From positions 124,001-188,000 of the forward strand of contig VFIW01000024.1 of assembly GCA_006386115.1 (NCBI GenBank): a stretch of DNA of 64,000 nt, written 5' to 3'. Below are positions 10,344 through 21,685 of this stretch, piece by piece. The notes below the pieces were generated by a model, which made no database searches, was not told where the DNA came from, and saw only the letters and a list, made by a program, of their open reading frames with translations. Every line of letters starts with the position of its first letter. The first letter of the stretch is position 1. Position numbers and translations under genes: made by a program. This stretch comes from Globisporangium splendens. Lineage: Eukaryota; Oomycota; Peronosporomycetes; Pythiales; Pythiaceae.

Positions 10344-10993
10344 TGTAATGGGCTATACCTAGCCATTACATGAAGGTGGATCTGTTCCCAGATCTAGTGT
10401 GCCACTCACCACCTTCACTGTGCATTGTGGAGAGACAATTAACAAAGGGACTACGGTACGACAGTCCCCACATGCACATGTGACGTCATCCCATGACGTC
10501 ACGAGCGCTCTCTGTGCGGATCAGTGCAGAATGTTGTTCACATGTACTAATCAGTACAGAGTGATGACATCCATGTACTAATCAAGTACTGAGTGATGGT
10601 TCCTACTTGGGAAACTGCACAGGTGATGAGACCGACGTGTGTCTGCCACCTGAAGTGAGTGGCTGTAGCCAATCACTTTGCAGGGAATTTTCCACGGGAC
10701 TTCAAGTTCAAGCTTCTCGAATATCTCGTGGGTTCAACCTCAGTGTACCCAAGGTTTTATATATCAGATTCATAGGTTTTATTGTGCATGTTTAGGTTTT
10801 AGTTATAAAACGTGTAGGATCCCTTGGGGTTCATTTGTAAGTAGCGACAAGAACCATAACCTTTTCAATTCAGTTGCAATTTTACCACCAAGCCCTCAAG
10901 TCTTCTTCCTCCCTCCAAGTCGGGAGATCGCTTCCTCTGGCACAAGCGTGTGTGCCGTGTTTGAGGGACTGTTGTGAACAGCGCCCTCTTACA
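10344..10993 (+). repeat. Family B 5' LTR, copy 1
   Basis: Begins TGTAATGGGC and ends TTACA, matching the LTRs at 20928-21581 and 27902-28557 almost base for base. Inverted termini are TGTAATGGG/CCCATTACA in the better-preserved copies. A TGGTAGCAC primer site follows two bases later (10996-11004). Confidence 0.92.
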
Positions 10994-11112
10994 CCTGGTA
11001 GCACTTCGAGCGGTCCTTCCAACGACCCAGTGAAGTGAAAAGGTTTGACGACGCGGCTTTGAGCACGTCGAGCATTCCTGCCGAAGACCCTGCGAGCATC
11101 CTTGTTTGGAAC

Positions 11113-12155
11113 ATGGATGCTACAGGAACCCCACTCGGTCCAGCAGTACCGGAAACTGTCGAGTTGACTATTGTGGGTTTCCCTCATTTGTCTTCTCATG
11201 AGTGGATGGCGCTTGAGCGCATGCGAGATGTCATCGGAGAGGCTGCTGTGGTCAGTCTGCTTTGATCGGCGTCTCCGGAGGACCAGAAGAGCGCGGTGGT
11301 CAGCTTCATGCACCACGAGATCATGTCCTCCCGGAAGCAGGTCGCAACCCCTGTTTCCTCACTCAGGACGGTGCCATTGAAGCTTGACGTCTCTCCGTAT
11401 CGCGGCGAGAGAACGAACCTCTCTCGCGATGGTTTGTCGAGTTGGATGCAGCCATCACTGCAAGACAACTGCGAGACCCTTCGCAGCAAGTGTTGTTCGC
11501 GATGTCCAACCTTGCAGGTCGTGCGAAGAGCTGGGCGTATGGCAAGCGTTTAGCCGATCTAAACTGCTTCCCCAGCTACGAAGACTTCAAGACCGAACTC
11601 AAGAAGGCGTTTGAACCTCCGCAGAGTGAGTTCCGTGCGCGTGCCGAGTTCCTCAAGCTTCGCCAAGGCCGTTTCGATCTGCATTCGTATGCACAACGAG
11701 CGCGCTTCCTGGTCTCAAGCATCGTGGACGAGCCGATTGACGTTCCAACGCAAGTCGTGACGTTCATGACGGGTCTGAACGACGGGCCAATCCGGAACCA
11801 ATTGTTCCGTGAGTATCCCAAGACGCTGGACGAAGCCATCAGCCGTGCGATGCAAGAAGAGTTCAGCATGAAGCAAGCGAAGTTCCAAGGGTTTGCGTCG
11901 AGACCAATGCGGCAATCGAATGTTGCGCATGATGGTCCCGAGCCTATGGACATCTCGTACATTTCCACGCCTGGAAATGGACGTCCTCGCAACGATGGAA
12001 AATGTTTCCGTTGCGGGAAGCCGGGTCACTTCGCTCGGAACTGCAAAGTGTCTTTGCCGGGTCGGCAAACGACACAGGGTTCGCGCTCGAACAACTACGG
12101 TCGCGGCCGTGGGTTCGATCGTTCCCAACATTCAAAAAACGGGAACGACCAGTAG
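11113..12155 (+). pseudogene. gag: Family B gag (copy 1), disrupted
   Basis: Encodes the structural capsid/nucleocapsid polyprotein of the retroelement. It starts at ATG 11113 (MDATGTPLGPAVPE). TGA at 11263 replaces the CGA of copy 2, and a deletion near 11404 shifts the frame. From 11442 the frame is open again through the capsid region to a CCHC zinc knuckle (CFRCGKPGHFARNC). It ends at TAG 12153-12155, which lies inside the frameshift-stimulating stem. The product binds element RNA in related elements. Confidence 0.85.
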
Positions 12156-12174
12156 GGGCGGGGCCTCCTACTGG
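12134..12174 (+). promoter_or_regulatory. -1 programmed ribosomal frameshift signal, gag/pol junction (copy 1)
   Basis: Slippery heptamer A AAA AAC at 12134-12140 sits exactly in the gag zero frame (TCA AAA AAC). An 8-nt spacer follows, then a perfect 8-bp stem: CCAGTAGG 12149-12156 pairs with CCTACTGG 12167-12174. The gag TAG is inside the 5' arm. A -1 slip leads straight into the protease frame. Confidence 0.8.
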
Positions 12175-14109
12175 GCTCGAAAAGAGGACTGTGTTTGTGG
12201 AAACACAGGACTCTGGCCCCAATGTGCATGATGCACATGCAGTTTCCACGAGGGAGAACAGTGTCAGTCAAACGTCAAGTTTGATCGTTCTCAAAGTTCA
12301 TGTAGACGGTATTGCAACGCCTCTACGAGCTTTGGTTGACACTGGTGCGTCGAACAATTTTGTTCGAAATGAAGTGATCGTCAGGCATGGTGTCTTCGTG
12401 CCTGATGCGAATGAAGACAAGACGATGGTTATTCGGTTGGCCAACGGGTCAACTGTGAAGATGCCAAAGCGCGTGGTGCGCTTGGCAATCAAGTGTGAAG
12501 ATTTCCGAGGTGAAGACGAGTTTATTCTACTCGACCTCGATGACAAGTTTGATCTGATTCTGGGAATGCCATGGTTGAAGCGTTATCAACCCAGCATTGA
12601 CTGGGTGAAGATGAAGATCTCCGTTGACAAGTCACACGATGCTGACTTGAGCTGTGTGACAACGGATGAAGTGGTGTGGGTGTATACATCTGTGGAAGAG
12701 ATCCCAGATGACCCTCGTGATATTGCGGTGTGCGATGGCCCCCATGTTCACGAGCGGTACCCATCTTGAAGAAGACTACTGGAGGTGGAGCAGTCAGGCG
12801 CCAGAAAAAGACTGTCTCCTTTGCCATCGACCCTAAGAGTGAGGCGATGTGCGTGGAAGAAACGAATGGGAAAAGAGCCGAAGAGCCATCCCGAGAGAAG
12901 AAGAAGAAGACCAGCAAGAAGAGTGTCCCGTGTGCCCCTGATCAAGGTACATGCCAAGGTGACGAAGGAAGTGTCCAAGCACAAGACATTTCAAGCGAGT
13001 TTGTGAACATCGCGGTCTACAATGAAGATGGTGACGTGGATGTAATCCGTCACGTGAAGATTGAAAATCCTCCAAGCTCAGTCGAAGAGTTGATTTCCTT
13101 GCCATCGATGAGCAAGAAGACGCTGAAGCGTAGCCTAGCGAAAGGCGAAATTTCGCAGGTCTGCATGATCGTCGATGTTGACGATGCAGAAGACATCAAC
13201 ACAGTATCAGCAACGGAGGCTGAAGTGTTCGATGAGAAGACACGGAAGGAGAGGTTCGAGGAGCAGTCATGGGACGCTCTCAAAACGAACCCCGTGTATG
13301 AACTTGCCAGGGAATATGAGGACATATTCCCAGACAAGGTGCCGGACGAACTGCCATTCGATAGAGGCATTCGTCACGAGATTGACATACTTCCTGGCAC
13401 GAAGTATTGTATCACACGGCAGTGGCCGTTGCCAAGAGAACAAGTCGTTGCGATCGACGAGTTCTTTGCGCAACGTGCTGAGGCTGGGCATGTGCGAGAG
13501 AGCAAGTCTCCACATTGTAGCCCAACCTTCTGTGTGAAGAAGGCAACTGGAGGTTGGCGCATCGTCCACGCTTTCAACAAGCTGAACGACGCTACCATTC
13601 CAGCCCAAACTCCGGTTCCACGCAAGGATATGATCCTTGATGGAATGGTTGGCAGCACTCTCTTTAGTGCTATCGATCTGAAAGATGGGTTCTATCAGAT
13701 TCGAATGCGCGAAGATGATGTACCACTAACTGCAGTGAGTACCCCGAGTGGTATGCTGTGGGAATGGTTAGTGATGCCACAGGGTTTGAAGAACGCTCCT
13801 GCGACTTTCAATAGGATGGTCACGAATGTACTTCGTCCATTGAGAGGATTTGCACCGAGTTACTTTGACGATATATTCGTTCATAGTAAAACCACGGGTG
13901 AAAAGTCTGACGTTGATGTTCGTCTTGACCACCTCCGTCAAGTCTTCCAGGTCATGCGTAAGAACAAACTCTACACTAACCTGAAGAAGTGCATGTTCTT
14001 CGCCCCGAGATCCCTGTTCTCGGTTGTTTTGTGGGAAAGCATGGCGTTCGAGTCGATCCGGAGAAGGTCAAAGCTATTGGCGATTGGCCTGTGCCTCAGA
14101 ACGTCAAAC
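12141..14109 (+). pseudogene. pol: Family B pol (copy 1): protease and partial reverse transcriptase
   Basis: In the -1 frame after the slippery site lie an aspartic protease (DTGASNN) and, after a one-base deletion near 12737 (GGCCCCC where copy 2 has GGCCACCC), the RT. The RT keeps the conserved palm sequence including YFDD near 13864. A further base is missing near 14008, after CMFFAP. The gene is cut at 14109, in the RT thumb region, by the family A LTR. It cannot make a complete polyprotein. Confidence 0.85.
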
Positions 14110-14460
14110 TGTAAGGGTCGACGGTAACATGACGGTACAATGTACCAATATTTCGGTACATCGGAATGTTGGTAGATTATTACGACATCTTTAGGAATGA
14201 TTGTATGTTTATGAATAGGTAAAGATAGGACGAGAATCCATCTGTTATCTCAGAAGCCCTCCTGTCCACACAAAATGAAGAAAAATCAGATATGAGAAAA
14301 TCCAGTAAAAAATCAAGTAGCACGCAAGTGGAAGAAAACGAGTAGGAAGAGCCCCAAGGGGAGCAAGGACTAGCAACGAAGTAGTTGAGTTTTTTTTTTC
14401 TTGAACAGTTTTCTCAATCTCACTTCTCAATTTACCATCAAACACTCAAGCCTCCTCACA
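14110..14460 (+). repeat. Family A LTR (5' position)
   Basis: TGTAAGGGTCGACGG...AAGCCTCCTCACA. Homologous to 20445-20809 and, inverted, to 29904-30251. It contains dyad-rich sequence near the start (GGTAC/GTACC repeats). Confidence 0.9.
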
Positions 14461-14462
14461 AG

Positions 14463-14471
14463 TGGTAGCAC
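14463..14471 (+). other. Primer-binding site, family A
   Basis: TGGTAGCAC two bases after the LTR, the same sequence and offset as in family B (10996-11004, 21584-21592). TGGTAGC fits the 3' end of an initiator-Met-type tRNA (..GCTACCA); the tRNA identity is inferred. Confidence 0.6.
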
Positions 14472-14736
14472 TTGTTGGTCAAGTCAAGACTCGCCTCGCC
14501 TCGCCTCCCTTCGCTCCGCCTCGGTGTTATCCTTCCCGTCTCGGTGACTGCCTGTTCCGGCCGACGCTCACCAATAGCCACCGTCTGCTGACAACACAAG
14601 GAACGCTCGCTCGAAAGGTTAGCTTTAATGCCATTGTGCTTGCGCTGACCTAGAGATTAACGAGAATCACTGTTCCTTAGTTGGCTTATTGTGTGGTTTG
14701 TGTGCTTGCTGGTGTTGGACGTGTGCGTCCGAGCAG

Positions 14737-15060
14737 ATGGGAAAGCGAAAGACTCGAGAACCAGAAATCGTCGGATCCTCTTTTGCGCCGCTCTCCACCA
14801 ACGCTGAAAATCTTGATCGTCTGCGCACTAAGTTCTCCCAAGCATTGGAGCGTCAATTCGGTCTCATCAAGCATATGCGCAACGAGATCCCCAACTGCCA
14901 CAGCCACGTCGAAAGAAACGCGCTTCAAGAACTCACAGATCGTCTGCTCAGTCGTCTCAACCAAGTCGAAACTCTAATCACGACATTCGCGGACCGTAAA
15001 ATCAAAGAAGTCAAGAGCGATCAAGAGGAGCGCGGTTCCAAAGAGAGCACAACAGTATAG
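14737..15060 (+). CDS. Small coiled-coil leader ORF of family A element
   Basis: A 107-codon frame from ATG 14737 encoding a basic, helical, coiled-coil-like protein (RLRTKFSQALERQFGLIKHM; LQELTDRLLSRLNQVETLI). It lies between the primer site and the main gag-pol frame and ends at TAG 15058-15060. It does not resemble a zinc knuckle or capsid. It could be a separate accessory protein or the displaced N terminus of gag. The frame is intact although the rest of the element is damaged. Confidence 0.5.
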   Translation: MGKRKTREPEIVGSSFAPLSTNAENLDRLRTKFSQALERQFGLIKHMRNEIPNCHSHVERNALQELTDRLLSRLNQVETLITTFADRKIKEVKSDQEERGSKESTTV

Positions 15061-15894
15061 AAGCGATCGCTCCATTTCAAGTTATATCATCAGAGGCCAT
15101 CAAGTTGCGAGTGACCAATATCAAATCCAGATTCAAGCTTCAAGTTCAAGTCCTCGGAAGAAAATCCGAACAAGCGTGGATAAAAATAAAAATGAATATC
15201 GACAATTAGTAAATCATGACGTCCTGGGAGCTACTCAAACAATTTGCAGGAATCACCGAGAGGCAGCAACACCTCATGGAGGTATTGGCGCGCAAGGAGA
15301 CGATGTGAGAGGCTGTCCGAGACAGCCTCAAACACAGCACGCACACTTGCGCTTGAAGAGGAAGACTTGAGAGGAACTTGGCAAAATTACAAATGAACTG
15401 AAATGAGCTTGTGGTTACTGACATAGCATGTCAAACACCACTAGGGCTCCTAGAGGTTTTATGCATAAAACCTACACATGAAAAATAAACCTACCATATG
15501 CACATTAACCTGGGTACACGGGGTGGAGGTTAAAACAGAACAGAAGCTCGAGAATCTTGCACGGAACTTTGTGAAGATTCTCCGTGATAGTTGGCTTCAG
15601 CACTACATCAATGCTAGTGCAAGGTCTGCCCTCGCCACCAACTGGATTCCAATCAGGAACCAATCTTACGTTAGAGTGCATTGTGCGTAACCGCCGAATT
15701 CTAATGATGCGGGAAACCAAAAATAAACACAGACACAGATTAACTCGACTTCAGACGATGACGTCACTGTGCCTGAGAGGATCATTTTATGGTTCACCGA
15801 TTCTTTGCCACCCACAACGCGCGCATCAGGTGGCGGTGACACAAACAAAGAGCAACCTTGATGTAATGGCAAGCATGGCCCATTACAGACAAGA
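15061..15894 (+). other. Family A untranslated/degenerate gag N-terminal region
   Basis: Contains a short coding-looking piece from ATG 15217 (helical, about 30 codons) ending at TGA near 15307, with further gag-like codons behind it. No intact gene is seen; it is probably a decayed gag start. Confidence 0.45.
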
Positions 15895-18800
15895 GTGGAA
15901 GGTATCTCATTGCCTCATTTCTCAGGAGCAATTGGTGAATCAGTCGACCTCTGCTTCGACCATGTGATGAGGTTCCTGGCCGCCAAAAATATCAACTGGG
16001 AAGAAGAAGCGAATGGACCGCGCATTGTCGCGATGATGACCGCCAACTTTCGAGGAAACGCCGCAGCATGGTGCATGTTGAACCGCGACAAGGTCCACGA
16101 CATCCAAGAACTCATGCACAATCTCACGAAAGAGTTTGTGCCGCGGGACAATCAGCGACGGTTGCGAGACAAGTTGTACAACCTACGCCAAAGTCGATGT
16201 CAATCCCTAGAAGACTACATCGGCAAGTATCGGGTGCTGTTGATGCAGATCCGCGACATCAGCGAACTGGATAAAATCACGTACTTTACTCGTGGTCTTC
16301 TACCGCAGCTGGGTCGGGAAGTCGAGTACCGCCACTGCGATGATATTTCCGAGTGTTTTTCTGTTGTTTTGGAATATGATCGTACTTATTTTGGTGGATC
16401 GTTCCGGCAGCAAAGTGACAATCGACAGCGCTTCAGTCCAAGACCGTCCCCGCAATCAAGATTCCGTCCACACTCTCAGCCATTTCCAAGATTCGAACGT
16501 CCAACCCGAACGTTCCCAAGTTACGATGGTCCCGAACCAATGGAGATCGACAATGCCCAAGTTCGTCGAAGTCATCAAGTGCCAAATCGTCCACATAAAC
16601 GTTGTTCCTACTGCAAGAAGTCCGGTCACTTAATCAATGAACGCTTCAAGAAACAGAACAACGATGCCCGCCGAGAAAATCAACAACGTTCAAGCCATCG
16701 ACCGCCAAGAAGAACAAATGTGAACTACTTTGAATACGACGAGAATAAAGAAGAGCATGAGTATGAAGCCAACAATTTCTATGTCCAACCGAGAAGTCAA
16801 GAAGATCCAACACCAGAAACAAGTGAAGAAGAAATCATTCAGCAAGAAGTAAAGGAGCATGGTGAAAACGAACTGGTTCGAATGCCGGCGAAATGTAACG
16901 GCAAAGATATCGTAGTGATGTTTGACAGCGATGCCACCGACAACACCATCAAGCCAGGGACAATTAATACGCTCACCGAGGAACTGCGAATCAAGGTCAA
17001 CAGATTCGATGGAACTAGCACGACCACTCAATCCACACGAAAAGGAGAAGTTGTTGTTGAAGTTTGTGGTCGCAAGTTCAAAATCCCTGTGATGGAGTGG
17101 AAAATGGATGACACTCAGGATCTAATCCTAGGCAAACCGTTCTACCATTGGTATGATCCACAAATCAACTATCGCACTCATGAAGTATTTTTCAAACCAG
17201 AAGTAGACGCCACTCTGGCTGTCCAAGTATCCAGCGCCGAGTTCAAGCAAAAGCTCAAGAAACAAGAATACGAAGAAGTATATCGCGTTAAGATTTGTCA
17301 AGTTGCAACCGAGATTACCAAGACTCCACCGGATGTGCAGAAACTGATCAATAAATACCAAGATGCCTTTCCGGAAGCGCTACCGGATGGGTTGCCTCCT
17401 CGACGACGTGTCGAGTTTGAACTGTGTATGAGACCAGACGCCACGCCAAGTAACCGTCCACCGTTTCGACTCTCCAAGACGGAGCAGGATGCTTTAGACG
17501 TCTTCGTCGAAGAAAAGCTCAAGAAAGGCGGGATTGAATTGTCCGACTCGCCATGGGTGTCAAATGTGTTCGGCATCCCAAAGAAAGACCCAAGTTCCGG
17601 CAAACAAACGTCAAGATCGGAGTGGATCCGCTCAGGCAATTCTACTCTACCGATTCGTTGGGTAATTGATTACCGGTACGTCAACTCGCAAACGGTAGTC
17701 CCGAAGATCCCGTTGCCACGAATCGAAGAGCTCTTTGATAAGATGCAAGGTGCATCAGTATTTTCGGTTTTAGATCTCGCTCAGGGTTACCATCAAATGC
17801 GAGTCTCACCGGAATCGCGCAAGTACACTGCATTTCGCACACACTCAGAGACCTATCAATGGTGTGTTGCACCAATGGGCTTAGCGGGAATACCAGGCGT
17901 ATGGTCACGTCTTATGCGCATTCTGTTCGGAAAATACCCGTTCATCGTCGTGTATCTCGACGACATTTGTGTCTTTTCCACCGCCATGGAAGAGCACATC
18001 AAGCATTTGGGTATCCTGTTTGAAGTACTGCGTCGTGAGAAATTATATGCGCATGAAGCGAAATGTCACTTTGCTGCAACTTCTGTCAACTCCCTCGGAC
18101 ACACAATCTCCGCTCAAGGACTTGCGGTCGACACGAAGAAGACTGGCGCTATCGCGAAATGACCAACTCCGACAGATCAAAAAGAATTGCTGATTTTCTC
18201 GGACTTGCAGTATATTATCGACGTTTTATCTGCAACTTTGCAACGCTCGCATTGCCATTGAGCTCATTGGTGAAGAAAGACACCAAGTGGGAATGGAATG
18301 AACCGCAGCGAATGGCTTTTGATGCACTGAAGGATGCGCTTCAGCGAGCACCTGTGCTTAAACTGCCTGACTTTGATCGTGAATTTATTGTCACGACCGA
18401 TGCTTCCGGGCACTGTGTTGGTGGTGTACTCTCGCAAAAATATGGCTCCGCGGATCATCCAATCGCGTTTTACTCCAAGAAGCTGGGCACGCACGAACTC
18501 AATTGGCCAACGCATGAGAAAGAACTTTTTGCCATCAAGATGGGATTGGAGAAATGGCGTCACTATCTTTACGGTAAACCCTTTATCCTATTTACTGACA
18601 ACAGTGCATGTCCATGGCTGTTGCATCATCCCAAAGTATCCGCCAAACTCGCGCGTTATTTGACGTTCATTGCGCAGTTCAATTTCCAGATCCATCACGT
18701 CAGTGGGAGCTTAAACGCCGTTGCAGACGCACTCTCACGCCAGTCACAAGACGTCGGTTCGATTCAATTTCATCGCTGCACTGCCGACTGCCGCCCACAC

Positions 18801-20449
18801 GCGCTCAAGTATCGTAGTACCTTTCGAGCCACGACCATGCCGAAAGAATTTGCTGGGGGAGAGTCTGTGCCTCAAATTCATTCCGCCATGGCCGCATCAT
18901 ACAGTTCAGTATCTCTCGCACCTGCCGAGCGCAATGCTTTCATCAGCGCTTATAAAAAGGATAAGAAGTTTCGCGACGCATGGGAAAACCAAGACACGTC
19001 GGATAAGTTCGTAAAGATGGATGAGCTGCTCTATCTCCGCACGCATAATAACACTCTTCGTTTGTGTGTACCTGAGGACTATCAGCTTCGCACGAAGATC
19101 ATCGCGCTTTCCATGATTCAGCCATCGCAGCGCATCCAGGTATCCGTCGAACATGCCTCCGAAATGTGCAATGGTACTATTGGAAGAGTATATAAAAAAA
19201 CATCCTTGACTACGTCAGCGGATGTGAGACATGTGCAAGATGGAAACACAGCAATGCAAAGAAGAATGGCAAGCTGATTCCGATCGCTGTCCCAGAGGAA
19301 TGCTGGGAAGTTGTTTCAATGGACTTCATCACCGGACTCCCAGAATCGAATGGATTCGATGCGATTTTCACAGTCGTCGACAAACTCTCCAAGCGAGCCA
19401 AGTACGTCGCAGTCAAGACTACCGACGACGCAGAAAAAATTGCCCACGTCTTCTTCGATAACGTCGTTCGCCACCACGGCATGCCAGCTGTGATCATAAG
19501 CGATAGGGATCCGAAGTTCACGTCGCACTTTTGGCGCTCGTTAGCGAAGATTATGGGAATCAAGTTGAATATGACCACGTCACATCGTGCCCAAGCTGAT
19601 GGTCAAACTGAACGACAAAACCTGATATTGGAAGACGCTCTTCGGTGCGCGACATCGTACCACGGTCGTGACTGGTCAGAAAAACTGGCAACGACAGAGT
19701 ACGCTCACGCAACATTAACCAGCGCTTCAACTGGACTTTCGCCGTTTGAAATCGACACTGGACGTAAGGAGCATCATCCGGTGGGTCTACCCGCAGCAAG
19801 TAATATAAGCAAACGCAAAGAAACAACCGATCTTGCTGAGATTGCAAAAACCTTCCACGATGAGAGAGAAAAGATAATTGACAAAGCGAAGAAGCAACTT
19901 AAGCAAGCACAAGAGTCTCAGAAACGCTAGTACGACCAAAAGCGAAGCAACGTCACATTCAAGACTGGAGACTTAGTGATGCTCGACACACGTTGCATAT
20001 CGCTTCAACACGCGGCACAAGACATGGAAGTGAAAAGAGCCAAACTTGCGGCAAGGAAGATTGGACCGTTTCCGATTGAGAAGATGATCAACGACAACGT
20101 CGCCAAGTTAAAACTGCCAAGTCGCATGAAGAGGATGAATCCGTCGTTTAACGTTGACATCTTATCTCACTATGTGCCGAATCATGACCGCTTCAAAATA
20201 CGACCGCTCCCGAAAGCATCACGCGTCTACATTGATGAAGATACCGGCGACGAGATGTATATCATCGAGAAGTTACTTCGCCAACGCCGAGTAAACCGCA
20301 AGACGCAATGGTTGATAAAGTGGCAAGGCTATCCTGAGCACGAAGCCACTTGGGAAAATGAAGACAACGTCAAAAACGTCTCCCATTGGAATGTTCTCGT
20401 CGGAGAATATCAACAGCTCCAACGAGAAGTCAATCGCGGGAGGATGTAA
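15895..20449 (+). pseudogene. gag-pol: Family A gag-pol with chromodomain integrase, disrupted
   Basis: A fused gag-pol frame without a frameshift signal. Order: capsid (~15900-16500); zinc knuckle CSYCKKSGHLINE whose last Cys is Arg (CGC 16642-16644); protease motif DSDATDN (16924 on) where the catalytic DSG/DTG glycine is Asp; RT with YLDDI near 17953; then TGA 18160-18162 where Trp is expected. RNase H follows (TTDASG), then integrase zinc region, a frameshift at the A7 run 19194-19200, and the integrase core (MDFITGLP, SDRDPKF, ADGQTERQN). TAG lies at 19928-19930. A chromodomain at ~20250-20400 (LIKWQGYPEHEATWE) probably targets insertion to chromatin. Its stop overlaps the 3' LTR start. 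Confidence 0.88.
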
Positions 20450-20809
20450 GAGTCGACGGTACCATGATGGTACAGTGTACCAATATTTCGGTACATCGGA
20501 ATGTTGGTATGTGATTACGACATCTTTAGGAATGATTGTATGTTTATGCATAGGTAAAGATAGGACGAGAATCCATCTGTTATCTCAGGAAGCCCTCCCT
20601 GTCCACACAAAAATGAAGAAAAAAGCAGATAGGAAGAAATCCAGTAAAAAAATCCAGTAAAAAATCCAGTAGCACGCAAGTGAAAGAACACGAGTAGGAA
20701 GAGCCCCAAGGGGAGCAAGGACTAGCAACGAAGTAGTTGAGTTTTTTTCTTAAACTGTTTTCTCAATCTCACTTCTCAATTTACCATCAAACACTCAAGC
20801 CTCCTCACA
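20445..20809 (+). repeat. Family A 3' LTR
   Basis: Starts TGTAAGAGTCGACGG after a short purine tract (GCGGGAGGA 20436-20444) and ends CTCCTCACA. The following 5 nt, TTGCG (20810-20814), are one half of the original target duplication. Confidence 0.9.
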
Positions 20810-20927
20810 TTGCGTTTACGACAGAAAAAGCGTTCAGTCTACACATTCCGCCGAGTGCCAGATGGACGACGGAGCAAATGCTCTCGATAAAACCATAAAT
20901 TGGTTCAGCTGGGCTGTATTCTAAAAG
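20810..20927 (+). other. Half of a reading frame split by element A, then spacer
   Basis: Reads as the C terminus of a basic protein (LRLRQKKRSVYTFRRVP) ending at TAA near 20888. The other half lies inverted at 30252-30420. Joining the two across a single TTGCG keeps the frame open. The last 5 nt, AAAAG (20923-20927), are the target duplication of the family B element. Confidence 0.6.
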
Positions 20928-21581
20928 TGTAATGGGCTACACCTAGCCATTACATGAAGGTGGATCTGTTCCCAGATCTAGTGTGCCACACACCACCTTC
21001 AGTGTGCATTGTGGAGAGACAATTAACAAAGGGATTACAGTACGACAGTCCCCACATGCACATGTGACGTCATCCCATGACGTCACGAGCGCTCTCTGTG
21101 CTGATCAGGGCAGAATGTTGTTCACATGTACTAATCAGTACAGAGTGATGACATCCATGTACTAATCAAGTACTGAGTGATGGTTCCTACTTGGGAAACT
21201 GCACAGGTGATGAGACCGACGTGTCTCTGCCACCTAAAGTGAGTGGCTGTAGCCAATCACTTTGCAGGGAATTTTCCACGGGACTTCAAGTTCAAGTTTC
21301 CAGGAGATCTCGTGGGTTCAACCTCAGTGTACCCAAGGTTTTATATATCCGATTCATAGGTTTTATTGTACATGTTTAGGTTTTATTTGTAAAACGTGTA
21401 GGATCCCTTGGGGTTCATTTGTAAGTAGCGATAGGAACCATGACTACATTTTAGTTCGGTTGCGAATTTTCCTCCAAGCCCTCAAGTCTTCCTTCCTCCC
21501 TCCAAGTCGGGAGATCGCTTCCTCGTCGCACAAGCGTGTGTGCCGTGTTTTGGGGACTGTTGTGAACAGCGCCCCATCACA
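20928..21581 (+). repeat. Family B 5' LTR, copy 2
   Basis: 654 bp, TGTAATGGGC...CCCATCACA, very close to the 3' LTR with scattered substitutions and small indels. Confidence 0.95.
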
Positions 21582-21583
21582 CC

Positions 21584-21592
21584 TGGTAGCAC
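21584..21592 (+). other. Primer-binding site, family B copy 2
   Basis: TGGTAGCAC two bases after the 5' LTR; initiator-Met-type tRNA priming is inferred. Confidence 0.6.
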
Positions 21593-21685
21593 TTCGAGCG
21601 GTCCTTCCAGCGACCAAGTCAAGAAAGGTTTGACGAAGCGGCTTTGAGCACTTCGCGCATTCCTGTCCAAGACCTACATCCGTCT

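Larger units (their letters stand above)
10344..14109 (+). mobile_element. Family B Ty3/gypsy chromovirus, copy 1, broken and 3'-truncated
   Basis: A complete 5' LTR is followed by primer site, gag, protease and most of the reverse transcriptase. The sequence then stops abruptly at 14109 where a family A LTR begins. Compared with copy 2 it has CGA to TGA at 11263-11265. It also has single-base deletions near 11404 and 12737 and in the RT C terminus near 14008. The 3' half (RNase H, integrase, chromodomain, 3' LTR) is absent from this position. Confidence 0.9.
14110..20809 (+). mobile_element. Family A Ty3/gypsy chromovirus (inactive)
   Basis: Flanked by LTRs of 351 and 365 bp (TGTAAG...CTCACA). 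It has a primer site, a small leader ORF, and a single gag-pol frame ending in a chromodomain. Its direct flanks do not match: CAAAC on the left, TTGCG on the right. TTGCG instead matches, as its reverse complement, the flank of the inverted LTR at 30252-30256, which implies a later inversion. The pol frame is damaged at several points, so the element is non-autonomous. Confidence 0.88.

Noticed and set aside
18063..18162. ATG 18063 as start of a separate RNase H-integrase gene
   Set aside because: It is only an overlapping frame; the real sequence is the continuation of pol after TGA 18160-18162.
14105..20814. CAAAC/TTGCG as the target duplication of element A
   Set aside because: The two flanks differ; the true partner of TTGCG is at 30252-30256 in inverted form.
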